Source: Salinisphaera sp. UBA1666
Lineage (GTDB): Bacteria; Pseudomonadota; Gammaproteobacteria; Nevskiales; Salinisphaeraceae
DNA: 21,754 bases
Reading direction: 5' to 3'
Assembly: GCA_002320455.1 (NCBI GenBank)
Contig: DCKU01000146.1
Span: 1 to 21,754 of the forward strand
The position numbers and the translations under genes were made by a program. Positions 14,664 through 21,754 of the stretch are shown here, in pieces. Below the pieces are notes generated by a model. The model was given only the letters and a program-made list of their open reading frames with translations, made no database searches and had not been told where the DNA came from. Numbering within the stretch: position 1 is the stretch's first letter; each line of letters begins with the position of its first letter.

Positions 14664-14884
14664 AGAAATCGACGAGATCGACGGCGCGCTATTGAGACGA
14701 TGAGGCTTGGAAAAGAAGCCAATAGCGACATTTCAACGGGGCCGAGCCGAAGCAGACACGTCTTGATAGCGCACTCGATGTTGCCGGCTCTAACTAACCG
14801 GTTTTCCGCGTTGGCGAAATGCCCCCACCGCTACGAAAGGCGTTGTTGGGTAGGGCTATAGATTTCCGCGAGACCGTTATGGGG

Positions 14885-14922
14885 GCTGTCGAGCCCGAGC
14901 CGGGATGACGAGGCCCGACAGC
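14885..14922 (-). terminator. Terminator-like hairpin after the DsbG-like gene
   Basis: GCTGTCGAGCC (14885-14895) pairs with GGCCCGACAGC (14912-14922) at 10 of 11 positions and starts seven bases past the stop codon on the minus strand. The flank reads CCCCATAACGG without a T-run, so it may act with Rho or only protect the mRNA end. Confidence 0.4.
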
Positions 14923-14929
14923 GATTGGG

Positions 14930-15778
14930 TCACTGGGCGTTACGAATGACCGCGCGTTTTAGCCACTCGCGGCCCGGGGCGCCCACCTTGGACTGCCATT
15001 TCCCCTGAGCGTCCTTATAGACCAGCGTCGGCGTGCCGCTACCGCCGGCGGCGGCCATCTGCTTTGCGTGAGCCTCCAGCACCTGCTGGATATCGGCGTC
15101 GATCGTCTCGGCCGGCTCTAGGCCGCCGGACTCGGTGTCTTCGTCAAAACCGGCCTCGTTTTTGGCAAAGGCTCTGGCGGGGTCATCCGCGGTCAGAATA
15201 GCGGCAGCCCGCCCGGCGCTGGATTCTTTCAGGAACCCCACCATGGCCCACTGGAGCTGAAGCTTGCCGGCCTTGACCAGCGGCGCGGCCTGCTCCGAGA
15301 ACTTGTGACAATAGATACAGTTCGGGTCAGCAAAGACATACATCATGGGGGCGTTGTCCGGGCCCTGCTGGACCAGGTGATCGGCGCTGCGAAGCTGCTC
15401 GACCACCTTGGCCAGGTCCGGCTTGGGCACGTATTTCTCGGTGTAGGCGGCCGAGAGATTCTTGCCTTCCGGCGAGACGATCTTGCCGACGATGAGATAG
15501 CCGTTCTCGCTGTAGACGATCTGGTGCTGGCCCGACTGGGACAGAACATAGCCCGACAGCCCCGGCACATCGGTCTTGAACCGGCGAACCACTTCAATCT
15601 GCCCGGATTTCACCGACTCTTGCAGCATTTTCGGCAGGTCATTGACGGCGGGTTTTTCAGCGTCGGCGGTCTTTTCGGCGGCCAGGCCCGCGGTGGTCGA
15701 GCCGGCCAGCAGGGCCATCGCAGCCAGGCCGGTGGCGACGAACCGCGGGCTGCCGCGGGTCAGCGACGAAATCGTCAT
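14930..15778 (-). CDS. dsbG: DsbG/DsbC-like periplasmic thiol:disulfide interchange protein
   Basis: Exported thioredoxin-fold protein of 282 residues. The signal peptide (about residues 1-34) ends in ...TTAGLAA. An N-terminal dimerisation-like domain follows, then the redox site C154-I-Y-C157 within FADPNCIYCHKF and the cis-proline loop GTPTLV (P250). This order is that of DsbG/DsbC disulfide isomerases; DsbG of E. coli has CPYC, so the isoleucine is a variation likely to alter redox potential. It would repair or reduce exposed cysteines in periplasmic proteins. I chose the ATG at 15778 because GGAG lies seven bases upstream and it opens directly into the signal peptide; the longer frame from 15826 adds 16 residues without one. 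It stands alone between a terminator-like hairpin and the efflux operon. Confidence 0.85.
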   Translation of the reverse strand: MTISSLTRGSPRFVATGLAAMALLAGSTTAGLAAEKTADAEKPAVNDLPKMLQESVKSGQIEVVRRFKTDVPGLSGYVLSQSGQHQIVYSENGYLIVGKIVSPEGKNLSAAYTEKYVPKPDLAKVVEQLRSADHLVQQGPDNAPMMYVFADPNCIYCHKFSEQAAPLVKAGKLQLQWAMVGFLKESSAGRAAAILTADDPARAFAKNEAGFDEDTESGGLEPAETIDADIQQVLEAHAKQMAAAGGSGTPTLVYKDAQGKWQSKVGAPGREWLKRAVIRNAQ

Positions 15779-15896
15779 CAGCAATCTCCAGATCGATATA
15801 TCGTGATGGGGCCAATCTAGCATCAAGCGGCGTGCCGAGCGGGGGACAAGCCGGCGGCGAGCGCGTTCGGGTCGATGTGGCCCAACGGAATACCCA

Positions 15897-17402
15897 CTAG
15901 GAATCAGGCGCGATAACCGCCGTGGGGGCCAAGGGCAGTGCGGTACGCGAACTCTCGGCCAGATCGCCGCCGCCGAGTGTCTTGTAGACGTTGACCAGGT
16001 TGGTGGCCCGGGCCAGCCGGCGTCGGATTGCTTCCTGCTGCGAGGTATAGAGCGTGCGTTGTTCGATCAGGGTATCCAGATAGCTGTCGGTGCCCGCCTT
16101 ATAGCGCGCCTGCGAGAGCCGGTAGGAGCGCTGGTTGGCCGCCACGAGGGCGGTCTGGGCCGTGATCTGGTCGTCGATCGTGGCCCGTACGGCCAGTGCG
16201 TCAGCAACCTCGCGAAACGCGGTGCGCAGGGTGCGCTCGTAGTCGGCAGTATCGATCTCACGCTGGATACGGGCCAGGGCCAGCTGCGCGGCGCGAGAGC
16301 CGCCGTCGAAGATCGGTATGCCGATCTGGGGCGTCACGCTCCAGGAGCGGTTGTCGTTGGCCAACAGTCCGGTCAGCCCCTGCGTGGCCCAGCCCGTGGC
16401 CGCGGTCAGGCTGATCCGCGGGAAAAACGCAGCGCGCGCCGCGCCGATGGAGGCATAGTCGCCGGCCAGGCGATACTCGGCGGCGATCACGTCCGGCCGG
16501 TCCAGCAGCACCTCGGAAGGCACGCCGGCCGGTAGCTGCTCGAGCACGGCCCGCTCGGGCAGTCGCGCATCGGGTAATAATTGAGGAGCCAGCGTGATTC
16601 CGGCCACCAGATTCAGCGCGTTTTCGTCTTGGGCTACCTGGCCGACCAGCGTGGCGATATCGACCCGCACCGCTTCAACCGCCGAGCGCGCGTTGGCGAC
16701 GTCCGAGCCCGAGGCGATGCCGTAGTCGTGCCGGGCGTTGACCAGGCGCAGACTGGCCTGTCGATTGGTCAGCGTATAGCGGGCCAGGGCCAGCAGGGCC
16801 TTGTCCGCGGCCAGAGTGAGCCAGTTGGCGGCCACCTCGCCGATCAGACTGATCTGGGCCGCGCGCCGGTCGGCGGCGGTGGCCAGCAGCGTCTGCGCGG
16901 CGGCGTCGCGCTGGTTGCGCAGGCGACCGAACAGGTCGATTTCGTAGCTGGCAAAGCTGATCTCGGTAGATAACGACTCGGACACCGCGTTCTGGTTGGC
17001 GAGATTGCCGCTGGCCGTATCATCACCGCCGGCCGTGCGCCCGGAGCGAGAGAAGGTCGCACTCGTGCTGGAGGAGATCGAGGGAAACAGCTGGGCATTG
17101 ATATCGGCGACCTGGGCACGGGCGGCTGCAATATTGAGCGTGGCCACCTCGAGGTCCCGGTTGTATTCCAGCGCCTGGGCGACGACTTGCCGCAGGCGCT
17201 CGTCGACGAAGAAATCACGCCAGCCCAGCATCGAGACATCCGCGCCGGACTCGGCCGGCGGCGCGCCGTAGCGATCCACGCCCGGCCAGACGCCGGGAAT
17301 CACCGGCGCCGGAGACTCGTAGTCCGGCGCCAGATTCACGCAGCCGGCCAACAGCAGAACAGCCAGGCCGAGCACGGGAAGGTTGCGTCGGGGCGCACTC
17401 AT
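15897..17402 (-). CDS. RND efflux outer-membrane factor lipoprotein (OprM/NodT family)
   Basis: TolC-like outer-membrane channel of 501 residues. A lipoprotein signal with lipobox LLAG-C21 is present, followed by two OEP repeats (about 55-245 and 270-485) rich in alanine and coiled-coil forming helices. It completes the tripartite efflux system with the upstream adaptor and pump. I set the start at the ATG at 17402, which overlaps the pump stop as ATGA; a longer frame from 17417 is less likely. It is the last gene of the operon. No clear terminator is visible in the 118 bases to the DsbG-like gene. Confidence 0.93.
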   Translation of the reverse strand: MSAPRRNLPVLGLAVLLLAGCVNLAPDYESPAPVIPGVWPGVDRYGAPPAESGADVSMLGWRDFFVDERLRQVVAQALEYNRDLEVATLNIAAARAQVADINAQLFPSISSSTSATFSRSGRTAGGDDTASGNLANQNAVSESLSTEISFASYEIDLFGRLRNQRDAAAQTLLATAADRRAAQISLIGEVAANWLTLAADKALLALARYTLTNRQASLRLVNARHDYGIASGSDVANARSAVEAVRVDIATLVGQVAQDENALNLVAGITLAPQLLPDARLPERAVLEQLPAGVPSEVLLDRPDVIAAEYRLAGDYASIGAARAAFFPRISLTAATGWATQGLTGLLANDNRSWSVTPQIGIPIFDGGSRAAQLALARIQREIDTADYERTLRTAFREVADALAVRATIDDQITAQTALVAANQRSYRLSQARYKAGTDSYLDTLIEQRTLYTSQQEAIRRRLARATNLVNVYKTLGGGDLAESSRTALPLAPTAVIAPDS

Positions 17403-20400
17403 GACAGGCGCCGCCACCCGGCCCGGCAGATGACGAAAAAGACCGGTACGAACACCAGCGCCAGCGTAGTGGCCGTGATCATGCCGCCAAAGACGCCGGT
17501 GCCCACCGAGTGCCGCGCAGCGGCCCCGGCTCCGCTGGCCACCACCAGCGGAGCCACGCCCATGCCGAACGCCAGGCTGGTCATGAGGATCGGGCGCAGG
17601 CGCAGCCCCACGGCCTCGACTGCCGCTGTTTTCAGGGTATAACCCTGTCCGGCCAGCTGATGGGCATATTCCACGATCAGAATCGCGTTCTTCGCCGCCA
17701 GGCCGATGGTGGCCAAAAGGCCCACCTGGAAATAGACGTCCAGCGACAGACCGCGCAGGGCCACGGCGATGAGCGCGCCGGCCACCCCGAGCGGGACGAT
17801 CAGAATGACTGCCAACGGAATCGACCAGCTTTCATAAAGGGCGGCCAGACACAGAAACACGAAGCCGATCGACAGCGCATACAGTAGCGGCGCCTGGGCG
17901 CCGGCTTTCTGCTGCTGCAGCGAGATGCCGGACCATTCATAGCCGATCCCCTCGGGCAGATCGGCCACGATATCGGCGACGTGATCCATGGCCGTACTCA
18001 TGGCCACGCCCGGTGCCGGCTGGCCGGAGACTTGATACGCGGGCACGCCGTTGTAGCGCTCGAGCTCAGGCAGTCCGGTGGTCCAGTCGGTGTCGGTAAA
18101 CGCCGAGAAGGCCACCATGTTGCCGTCGTCGTTGCGCACGAACCAGCGATCGAGATCATCCGGCTGCATGCGATACGGCGTATCCCCGGCCACATAGATC
18201 CGCTTGACCCGGCCCTCATAGATGAAGTCGTCGATATAGGCGCTGCCGAAGGCGGTCGACAGGGTGTTGTTGATATCCCTGATCGCCAGGCCCAGCGAGG
18301 CAGCCTTGGCATCATCGACGTGGATCGCGAACTGAGCCGCCGGGTCGGTGGTTTCGCTGCGCATCTGGGCCAGCGCCGGATCAGACCGGGCGGCTTCGAG
18401 AAACGCCTCGCGGGCGTTGGTCAGGGCGGCGCGGCCCAGCCCGCCCAGGTCTTCGAGCTGGAGCTCGAAACCGGCGGCATCGCCCAGGTTGCGCAGCACC
18501 GGCGGGTTCAAGACATACACCTGGGCATCCCGAATGCTCGAAAGCGCAGCCGTTGCCCGGGCGGCGATGGCCTCGGCGCTGGTGTCGTCGCCGCGGCGCT
18601 TGTCCCAGTCCACGAGATGGACAAAGGCCCGGCCGGTGTTCTGCCCGCTGCTGCCGGCGATGGTAAAGATCGAGTCTACGTTGGGCTGGGCCTGGAAGTA
18701 GGCATCCACCTGTTCCATGACGTCGACGGTGCGCTGAGAGGTTGCACCCGGCGGCAGCTGAATAGAAACCCGCAGCACGCCCTGATCCTCGGACGGCAAG
18801 AAATTGCCCGGCAGGCTGTTGAACAGCCAGACCACGAGGACGAGCACGGCGACAAGCACGGCCATGACACCCGCCCGCCAGTCGATGGCACGAGCGGCCA
18901 GGCGCTGCACCCGCGCATTCAGCCCGGCCAGCCCGCGATTGAAGCCGGATAACAGCGCGCCCGGCGCACGCCGCGCCTCGGGCGGCTTGAGCAGGGCCGC
19001 GCACAGCGCCGGCGTGAGAATCAGGGCCACGCCGATCGACAGCGCCATGGCGGCCACCACGGTGACCGAAAACTGTCGATAGATGACCCCGGTGGCCCCG
19101 GGGAAAAACGCCATGGGCACAAACACAGCGGTCAGCACCAGCACGATGCCGATCAGCGCGCCCTGGATCTCGCGCATGCTGGCCAGCGTGGCCTCGCGCG
19201 GGCCCAGGCCCTGCTCGCTCATGATGCGCTCGACGTTCTCGACCACCACGATGGCATCGTCGACCAGCAGGCCGATGGCCAGCACCAGCGCAAACAGCGT
19301 CAGCGTGTTGATCGAATAGCCGAGTGCGGCCAGCACGCCGAAGGTGCCCAGGATCACCACCGGCACGGCCAGGGCGGGGATGAGCGTGGCGCGCAGGTTC
19401 TGTAGGAACAAGAACATGATCGCCACGACCAGCACGATGGCGATCAACAGGGTCTCGACCACCTCGGCGATCGATTCTTCGACGAACGGGGTGGTGTCGA
19501 AGGCCGTATGGGCCTCCAGGCCGTCGGGGAAGAAGCGTTTGAGCTCATCCAGACGGGCATGCACGTTCTCGGCGCTGCCCACGGCGTTGGCCCCGGCCGA
19601 TAATTCCAGCCCCAGGCCGGCCGCACGATGGCCGTTATAACGGGCGATCTCGGAGTATTCATCCGAGCCGATCTCGACGCGGGCGACATCCGACAGGCGC
19701 ACCAGTGAGCCGTCAGCCGCGGCCTTGACCACGATGTTCTTGAATTCGTCGACCGTGGACAGCCGGCTGCGGGCGCGGATGGTGGCATTGAGCTGTTGGC
19801 CGGGGGCGGCCGGCAAGCCGCCAAGCTCGCCGGCCGATACGTTGGCGTTCTGGGCCTCGACGGCGGCGCGTATATCGGCCGGCATCAGGTTGTATTGGTT
19901 CAGCCGGTCCGGGTTCAGCCAGATCCGCAGGGCATATTCGGCGCCGAAGTTGCGGGCCTGGCTGATGCCGGAAACCCGCGCCAGCGGGTCGGTCAGGGTG
20001 CTGGCGATGTAATCGCCGATATCGGCCTCGTCCATCGAGCCGTTGGTCGAGGACAGGGCAAACACCAGAAAATAGTTGCCGCCGGACTGGTAGGTGCGCA
20101 CGCCGCGCTGCTGGACCTCGGCTGGCAGGCGGGCCAGTGCCCCCTGAAGCTCGTTCTGTACCTGCACCTGGGCGATATCCGGATCGGTGCCCGAGGTGAA
20201 CGTCAGGCGGACCCGCGCGTCACCCGAGGAATCCGAACTGGACTGGATATACAACAGGTTGTCGATGCCGGTCATCGACTGTTCGATGATCTGGGTCACC
20301 GAGTTCTGCGTGGTTTCGGCGTTGGCCCCGATATAGGTCGCCGAGACCGTGATCGTGGGCGGGGCAATCTCGGGATACTGCTCCAGCGGCAGGGTGAAGA

Positions 20401-20479
20401 TCGAGAGCAGACCGGCCAGGCTGATGACGATCGCGATCACCATCGCGAAAATGGGCCGGGCGATGAAAAACGCGGACAT
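17399..20479 (-). CDS. RND multidrug efflux pump, HAE1 family (AcrB/MexB-like)
   Basis: Inner-membrane proton-driven drug exporter of 1026 residues with the usual twelve membrane segments and two large periplasmic loops. The proton relay is intact: D407-D408 in AIGLLVDDAIVVVENVE, K930 in IGLAAKNAILIVEYA, and R962 in LRPILMTSLAFG. The drug-pocket landmark F178 (ARNFGAEYALRIW) matches the AcrB numbering. It works with the adaptor and outer-membrane factor to expel hydrophobic compounds. The ATG shares one base with the adaptor stop (TGATG). Substrate range cannot be deduced; solvents, bile-like detergents and antibiotics are typical for the family. Confidence 0.96.
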   Translation of the reverse strand: MSAFFIARPIFAMVIAIVISLAGLLSIFTLPLEQYPEIAPPTITVSATYIGANAETTQNSVTQIIEQSMTGIDNLLYIQSSSDSSGDARVRLTFTSGTDPDIAQVQVQNELQGALARLPAEVQQRGVRTYQSGGNYFLVFALSSTNGSMDEADIGDYIASTLTDPLARVSGISQARNFGAEYALRIWLNPDRLNQYNLMPADIRAAVEAQNANVSAGELGGLPAAPGQQLNATIRARSRLSTVDEFKNIVVKAAADGSLVRLSDVARVEIGSDEYSEIARYNGHRAAGLGLELSAGANAVGSAENVHARLDELKRFFPDGLEAHTAFDTTPFVEESIAEVVETLLIAIVLVVAIMFLFLQNLRATLIPALAVPVVILGTFGVLAALGYSINTLTLFALVLAIGLLVDDAIVVVENVERIMSEQGLGPREATLASMREIQGALIGIVLVLTAVFVPMAFFPGATGVIYRQFSVTVVAAMALSIGVALILTPALCAALLKPPEARRAPGALLSGFNRGLAGLNARVQRLAARAIDWRAGVMAVLVAVLVLVVWLFNSLPGNFLPSEDQGVLRVSIQLPPGATSQRTVDVMEQVDAYFQAQPNVDSIFTIAGSSGQNTGRAFVHLVDWDKRRGDDTSAEAIAARATAALSSIRDAQVYVLNPPVLRNLGDAAGFELQLEDLGGLGRAALTNAREAFLEAARSDPALAQMRSETTDPAAQFAIHVDDAKAASLGLAIRDINNTLSTAFGSAYIDDFIYEGRVKRIYVAGDTPYRMQPDDLDRWFVRNDDGNMVAFSAFTDTDWTTGLPELERYNGVPAYQVSGQPAPGVAMSTAMDHVADIVADLPEGIGYEWSGISLQQQKAGAQAPLLYALSIGFVFLCLAALYESWSIPLAVILIVPLGVAGALIAVALRGLSLDVYFQVGLLATIGLAAKNAILIVEYAHQLAGQGYTLKTAAVEAVGLRLRPILMTSLAFGMGVAPLVVASGAGAAARHSVGTGVFGGMITATTLALVFVPVFFVICRAGWRRLS

Positions 20480-21714
20480 CAGGGCGCCTCATCAGGAGGA
20501 TCGCCGTCGCCGTCGGCGGCCGGCATCAATCGCCCGTCCTGCATCACCAGAGGCGTGACGGCCGGCGTGTCGCCCGGCTCGACCTTGTCCCGGCCCTGGA
20601 CGATCAACCGGTCCCCGGCGGCCAGGCCGTCGGTGATGCGCCAGCGGTTATCGTCTGTGGCGCCCGCGATCGTCACGCGGCGCTTGGCCACCGTGCCGCC
20701 CGGCTCGACCACCAGAGCGGTGGGTTGGCCGGCGCTGCTGCGATCGATGCCTTGCTGCGGCACCAGAAGCGCCCGGGTATCGATGCCCTGGACCAGTGAG
20801 GCTTCGACGTACATGCCGGGCAACAGGTCGCGATCGGGGTTGTCCACGATGGCCCGCAGCGTGACCGAACCGGTGTTGGCATCCACCGTCACGCCGGTAA
20901 ACTGCAGCCGGCCGCGGGCCGTGAGATCGGCGCCCTCGGGCGACACGCGCACCGGCGCGGCCTGGTTGTCGTCTACGGCCAGCGCGCCGGAATCCACGGC
21001 CTGCTTCAAACGCAGATAGCCGGCCGCAGACTGCTGGATATCCACGAACATCGGATCGAGCTGGGTGATCGTGGTGAGTGGATCGGTCTGGTTGGTGGTG
21101 ACCAGCGCGCCGGGTGTCACGCGCGAGGGGCCGATCTGGCCGTCGATGGGCGCGCGGATTTCGGTGAAGTCGAGATTGATGCGCGCGGTCCTGACCGCGG
21201 CCTGGGCGGTGGCGATATCGGCCTTGTCCTGGGCCAGGGTGGCCTGGGCGTTGTCGCGCTCTTGCTTGCTGATGGCGTCGATTTCGGCCAGCTCTTTATA
21301 ACGCGCGGCCAGCGGCGCATCGGACTGCAGGCTTGCCCGCGCCTGGGCCAGCTCGGCCTGGGCCTGTTCCAGCGCGGCCTCGTAGCGCGAGGATTCGATT
21401 TTATAGAGCAGGTCGCCGGCGGCGACTGTTGCGCCTTCTTTAAAGGTGCGTTTTTCGATGATGCCCTGGATCTGGGGGCGTACCTCGGCTTGGATCGTGG
21501 CCCGGGTGCGCCCGGGCAGGCTTTGACGCACGGTATAGGTCGAGGTGTCTAGCACCACCACGCCAACCTCTGACGCCGCCGCGGGCTCGGCTGCGGCCTC
21601 GTCGCGGCCACACCCGGCAATGCCCACGCACAGGCACAGACCTAGCAGCGCCGGCACGAGGCGTGTGCCCGCGCGCAGGCCGCGCGCAACGTGTTGAACA
21701 GAAGACAGGATCAT
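20479..21714 (-). CDS. RND efflux periplasmic adaptor lipoprotein (AcrA/MexA-like)
   Basis: Membrane fusion protein of 411 residues linking pump and outer-membrane factor. It has a lipoprotein signal with lipobox GIAG-C35, two lipoyl half-motifs (about 75-108 and IRAPIDGQIG, about 188-197), a helical hairpin between them (about 109-175), and beta-barrel and membrane-proximal domains after. The C-terminus is an acidic proline-rich tail. It is the first gene of the operon, and only 40 bases upstream lie in the window, so the promoter and any TetR-type regulator would be outside. The ATG at 21714 has only a weak, distant AGGTAG as a ribosome site. Confidence 0.94.
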   Translation of the reverse strand: MILSSVQHVARGLRAGTRLVPALLGLCLCVGIAGCGRDEAAAEPAAASEVGVVVLDTSTYTVRQSLPGRTRATIQAEVRPQIQGIIEKRTFKEGATVAAGDLLYKIESSRYEAALEQAQAELAQARASLQSDAPLAARYKELAEIDAISKQERDNAQATLAQDKADIATAQAAVRTARINLDFTEIRAPIDGQIGPSRVTPGALVTTNQTDPLTTITQLDPMFVDIQQSAAGYLRLKQAVDSGALAVDDNQAAPVRVSPEGADLTARGRLQFTGVTVDANTGSVTLRAIVDNPDRDLLPGMYVEASLVQGIDTRALLVPQQGIDRSSAGQPTALVVEPGGTVAKRRVTIAGATDDNRWRITDGLAAGDRLIVQGRDKVEPGDTPAVTPLVMQDGRLMPAADGDGDPPDEAP

Positions 21715-21754
21715 CGCGCACCGAGTCTACCTAAGGAAGCTCTGCATAACCTCT

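Larger units (their letters stand above)
14279..14929. other. Gene-free region between dctP and the DsbG-like gene
   Basis: About 650 bases with no convincing gene. It holds the dctP regulatory site (14291-14327), an inverted repeat GTGGCCC / GGGCCAC (14406-14412 and 14437-14443), a diverged copy of the palindromic repeat from the start of the window (14528-14663), and a terminator-like hairpin near 14885-14922. The reading frame 14577-14861 (GTG start, arginine-rich, no recognisable domain) overlaps the repeat and is probably not coding. I see nothing specific in 14664-14884. Confidence 0.6.

Noticed and set aside
14577..14861. 94-residue plus-strand reading frame
   Set aside because: GTG start without ribosome site, arginine-rich composition without domain, and it overlaps the diverged repeat; probably chance.
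15794..15803. CGATATATCG palindrome upstream of the DsbG-like gene as an operator
   Set aside because: Only ten bases and no second copy or candidate regulator nearby; could be part of an AT-rich promoter.

Overview
The window is GC-rich, densely packed proteobacterial chromosome. The set of families (class I fumarase, DctPQM TRAP transporter, AcrAB-TolC-type RND operon, Xaa-His dipeptidase PepD, DsbG-like protein) fits a gammaproteobacterium with an oxidative, organic-acid lifestyle. A Salinisphaera- or Pseudomonas-like host is only a guess. No tRNA, rRNA, transposase, phage gene or CRISPR array is visible.

Layout. (1) 1-3704: pepD and a GcvA-type LysR regulator on the minus strand, with an EamA permease divergent from the regulator. 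(2) 3701-5275 and 5338-6018: a class I fumarase (minus) divergent from an FCD-type GntR regulator (plus), which appears to be leaderless. (3) 6086-7327: a YnfM-like MFS transporter (minus). (4) 7393-14278: a minus-strand catabolic block transcribed as dctP-dctQ-dctM, then MaoC hydratase, acyl-CoA dehydrogenase, class III CoA-transferase and CitE-type lyase, closed by a rho-independent terminator at about 7347-7371. (5) 14279-14929: a gene-free stretch. (6) 14930-15778: DsbG-like periplasmic thiol-disulfide protein. (7) 15897-21714: an adaptor, RND pump and outer-membrane factor operon whose genes overlap at their stop/start codons.

The most informative part is the block 3701-14278. Its gene content matches the known itaconate catabolic logic: uptake, CoA transfer, hydration to citramalyl-CoA, and cleavage to acetyl-CoA and pyruvate. 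It also has two extra entry points: a class I fumarase, a family in which mesaconase activity (mesaconate to citramalate) is known, and an acyl-CoA dehydrogenase that could feed a saturated C5 acid such as methylsuccinate. I infer a locus handling several branched C5-dicarboxylates. A nearly identical 14-bp motif, CGTATACGGTA(T/G)AC, stands in front of both the transporter genes and the enzyme genes, and is the best candidate operator for the nearby GntR regulator.

Outside genes, the 3' flank of pepD (positions 1-125) is a long imperfect palindrome, and a diverged copy of it (about 73% identical over 93 ungapped positions) lies at 14528-14663, within the gene-free stretch. This looks like an intergenic repeat family.
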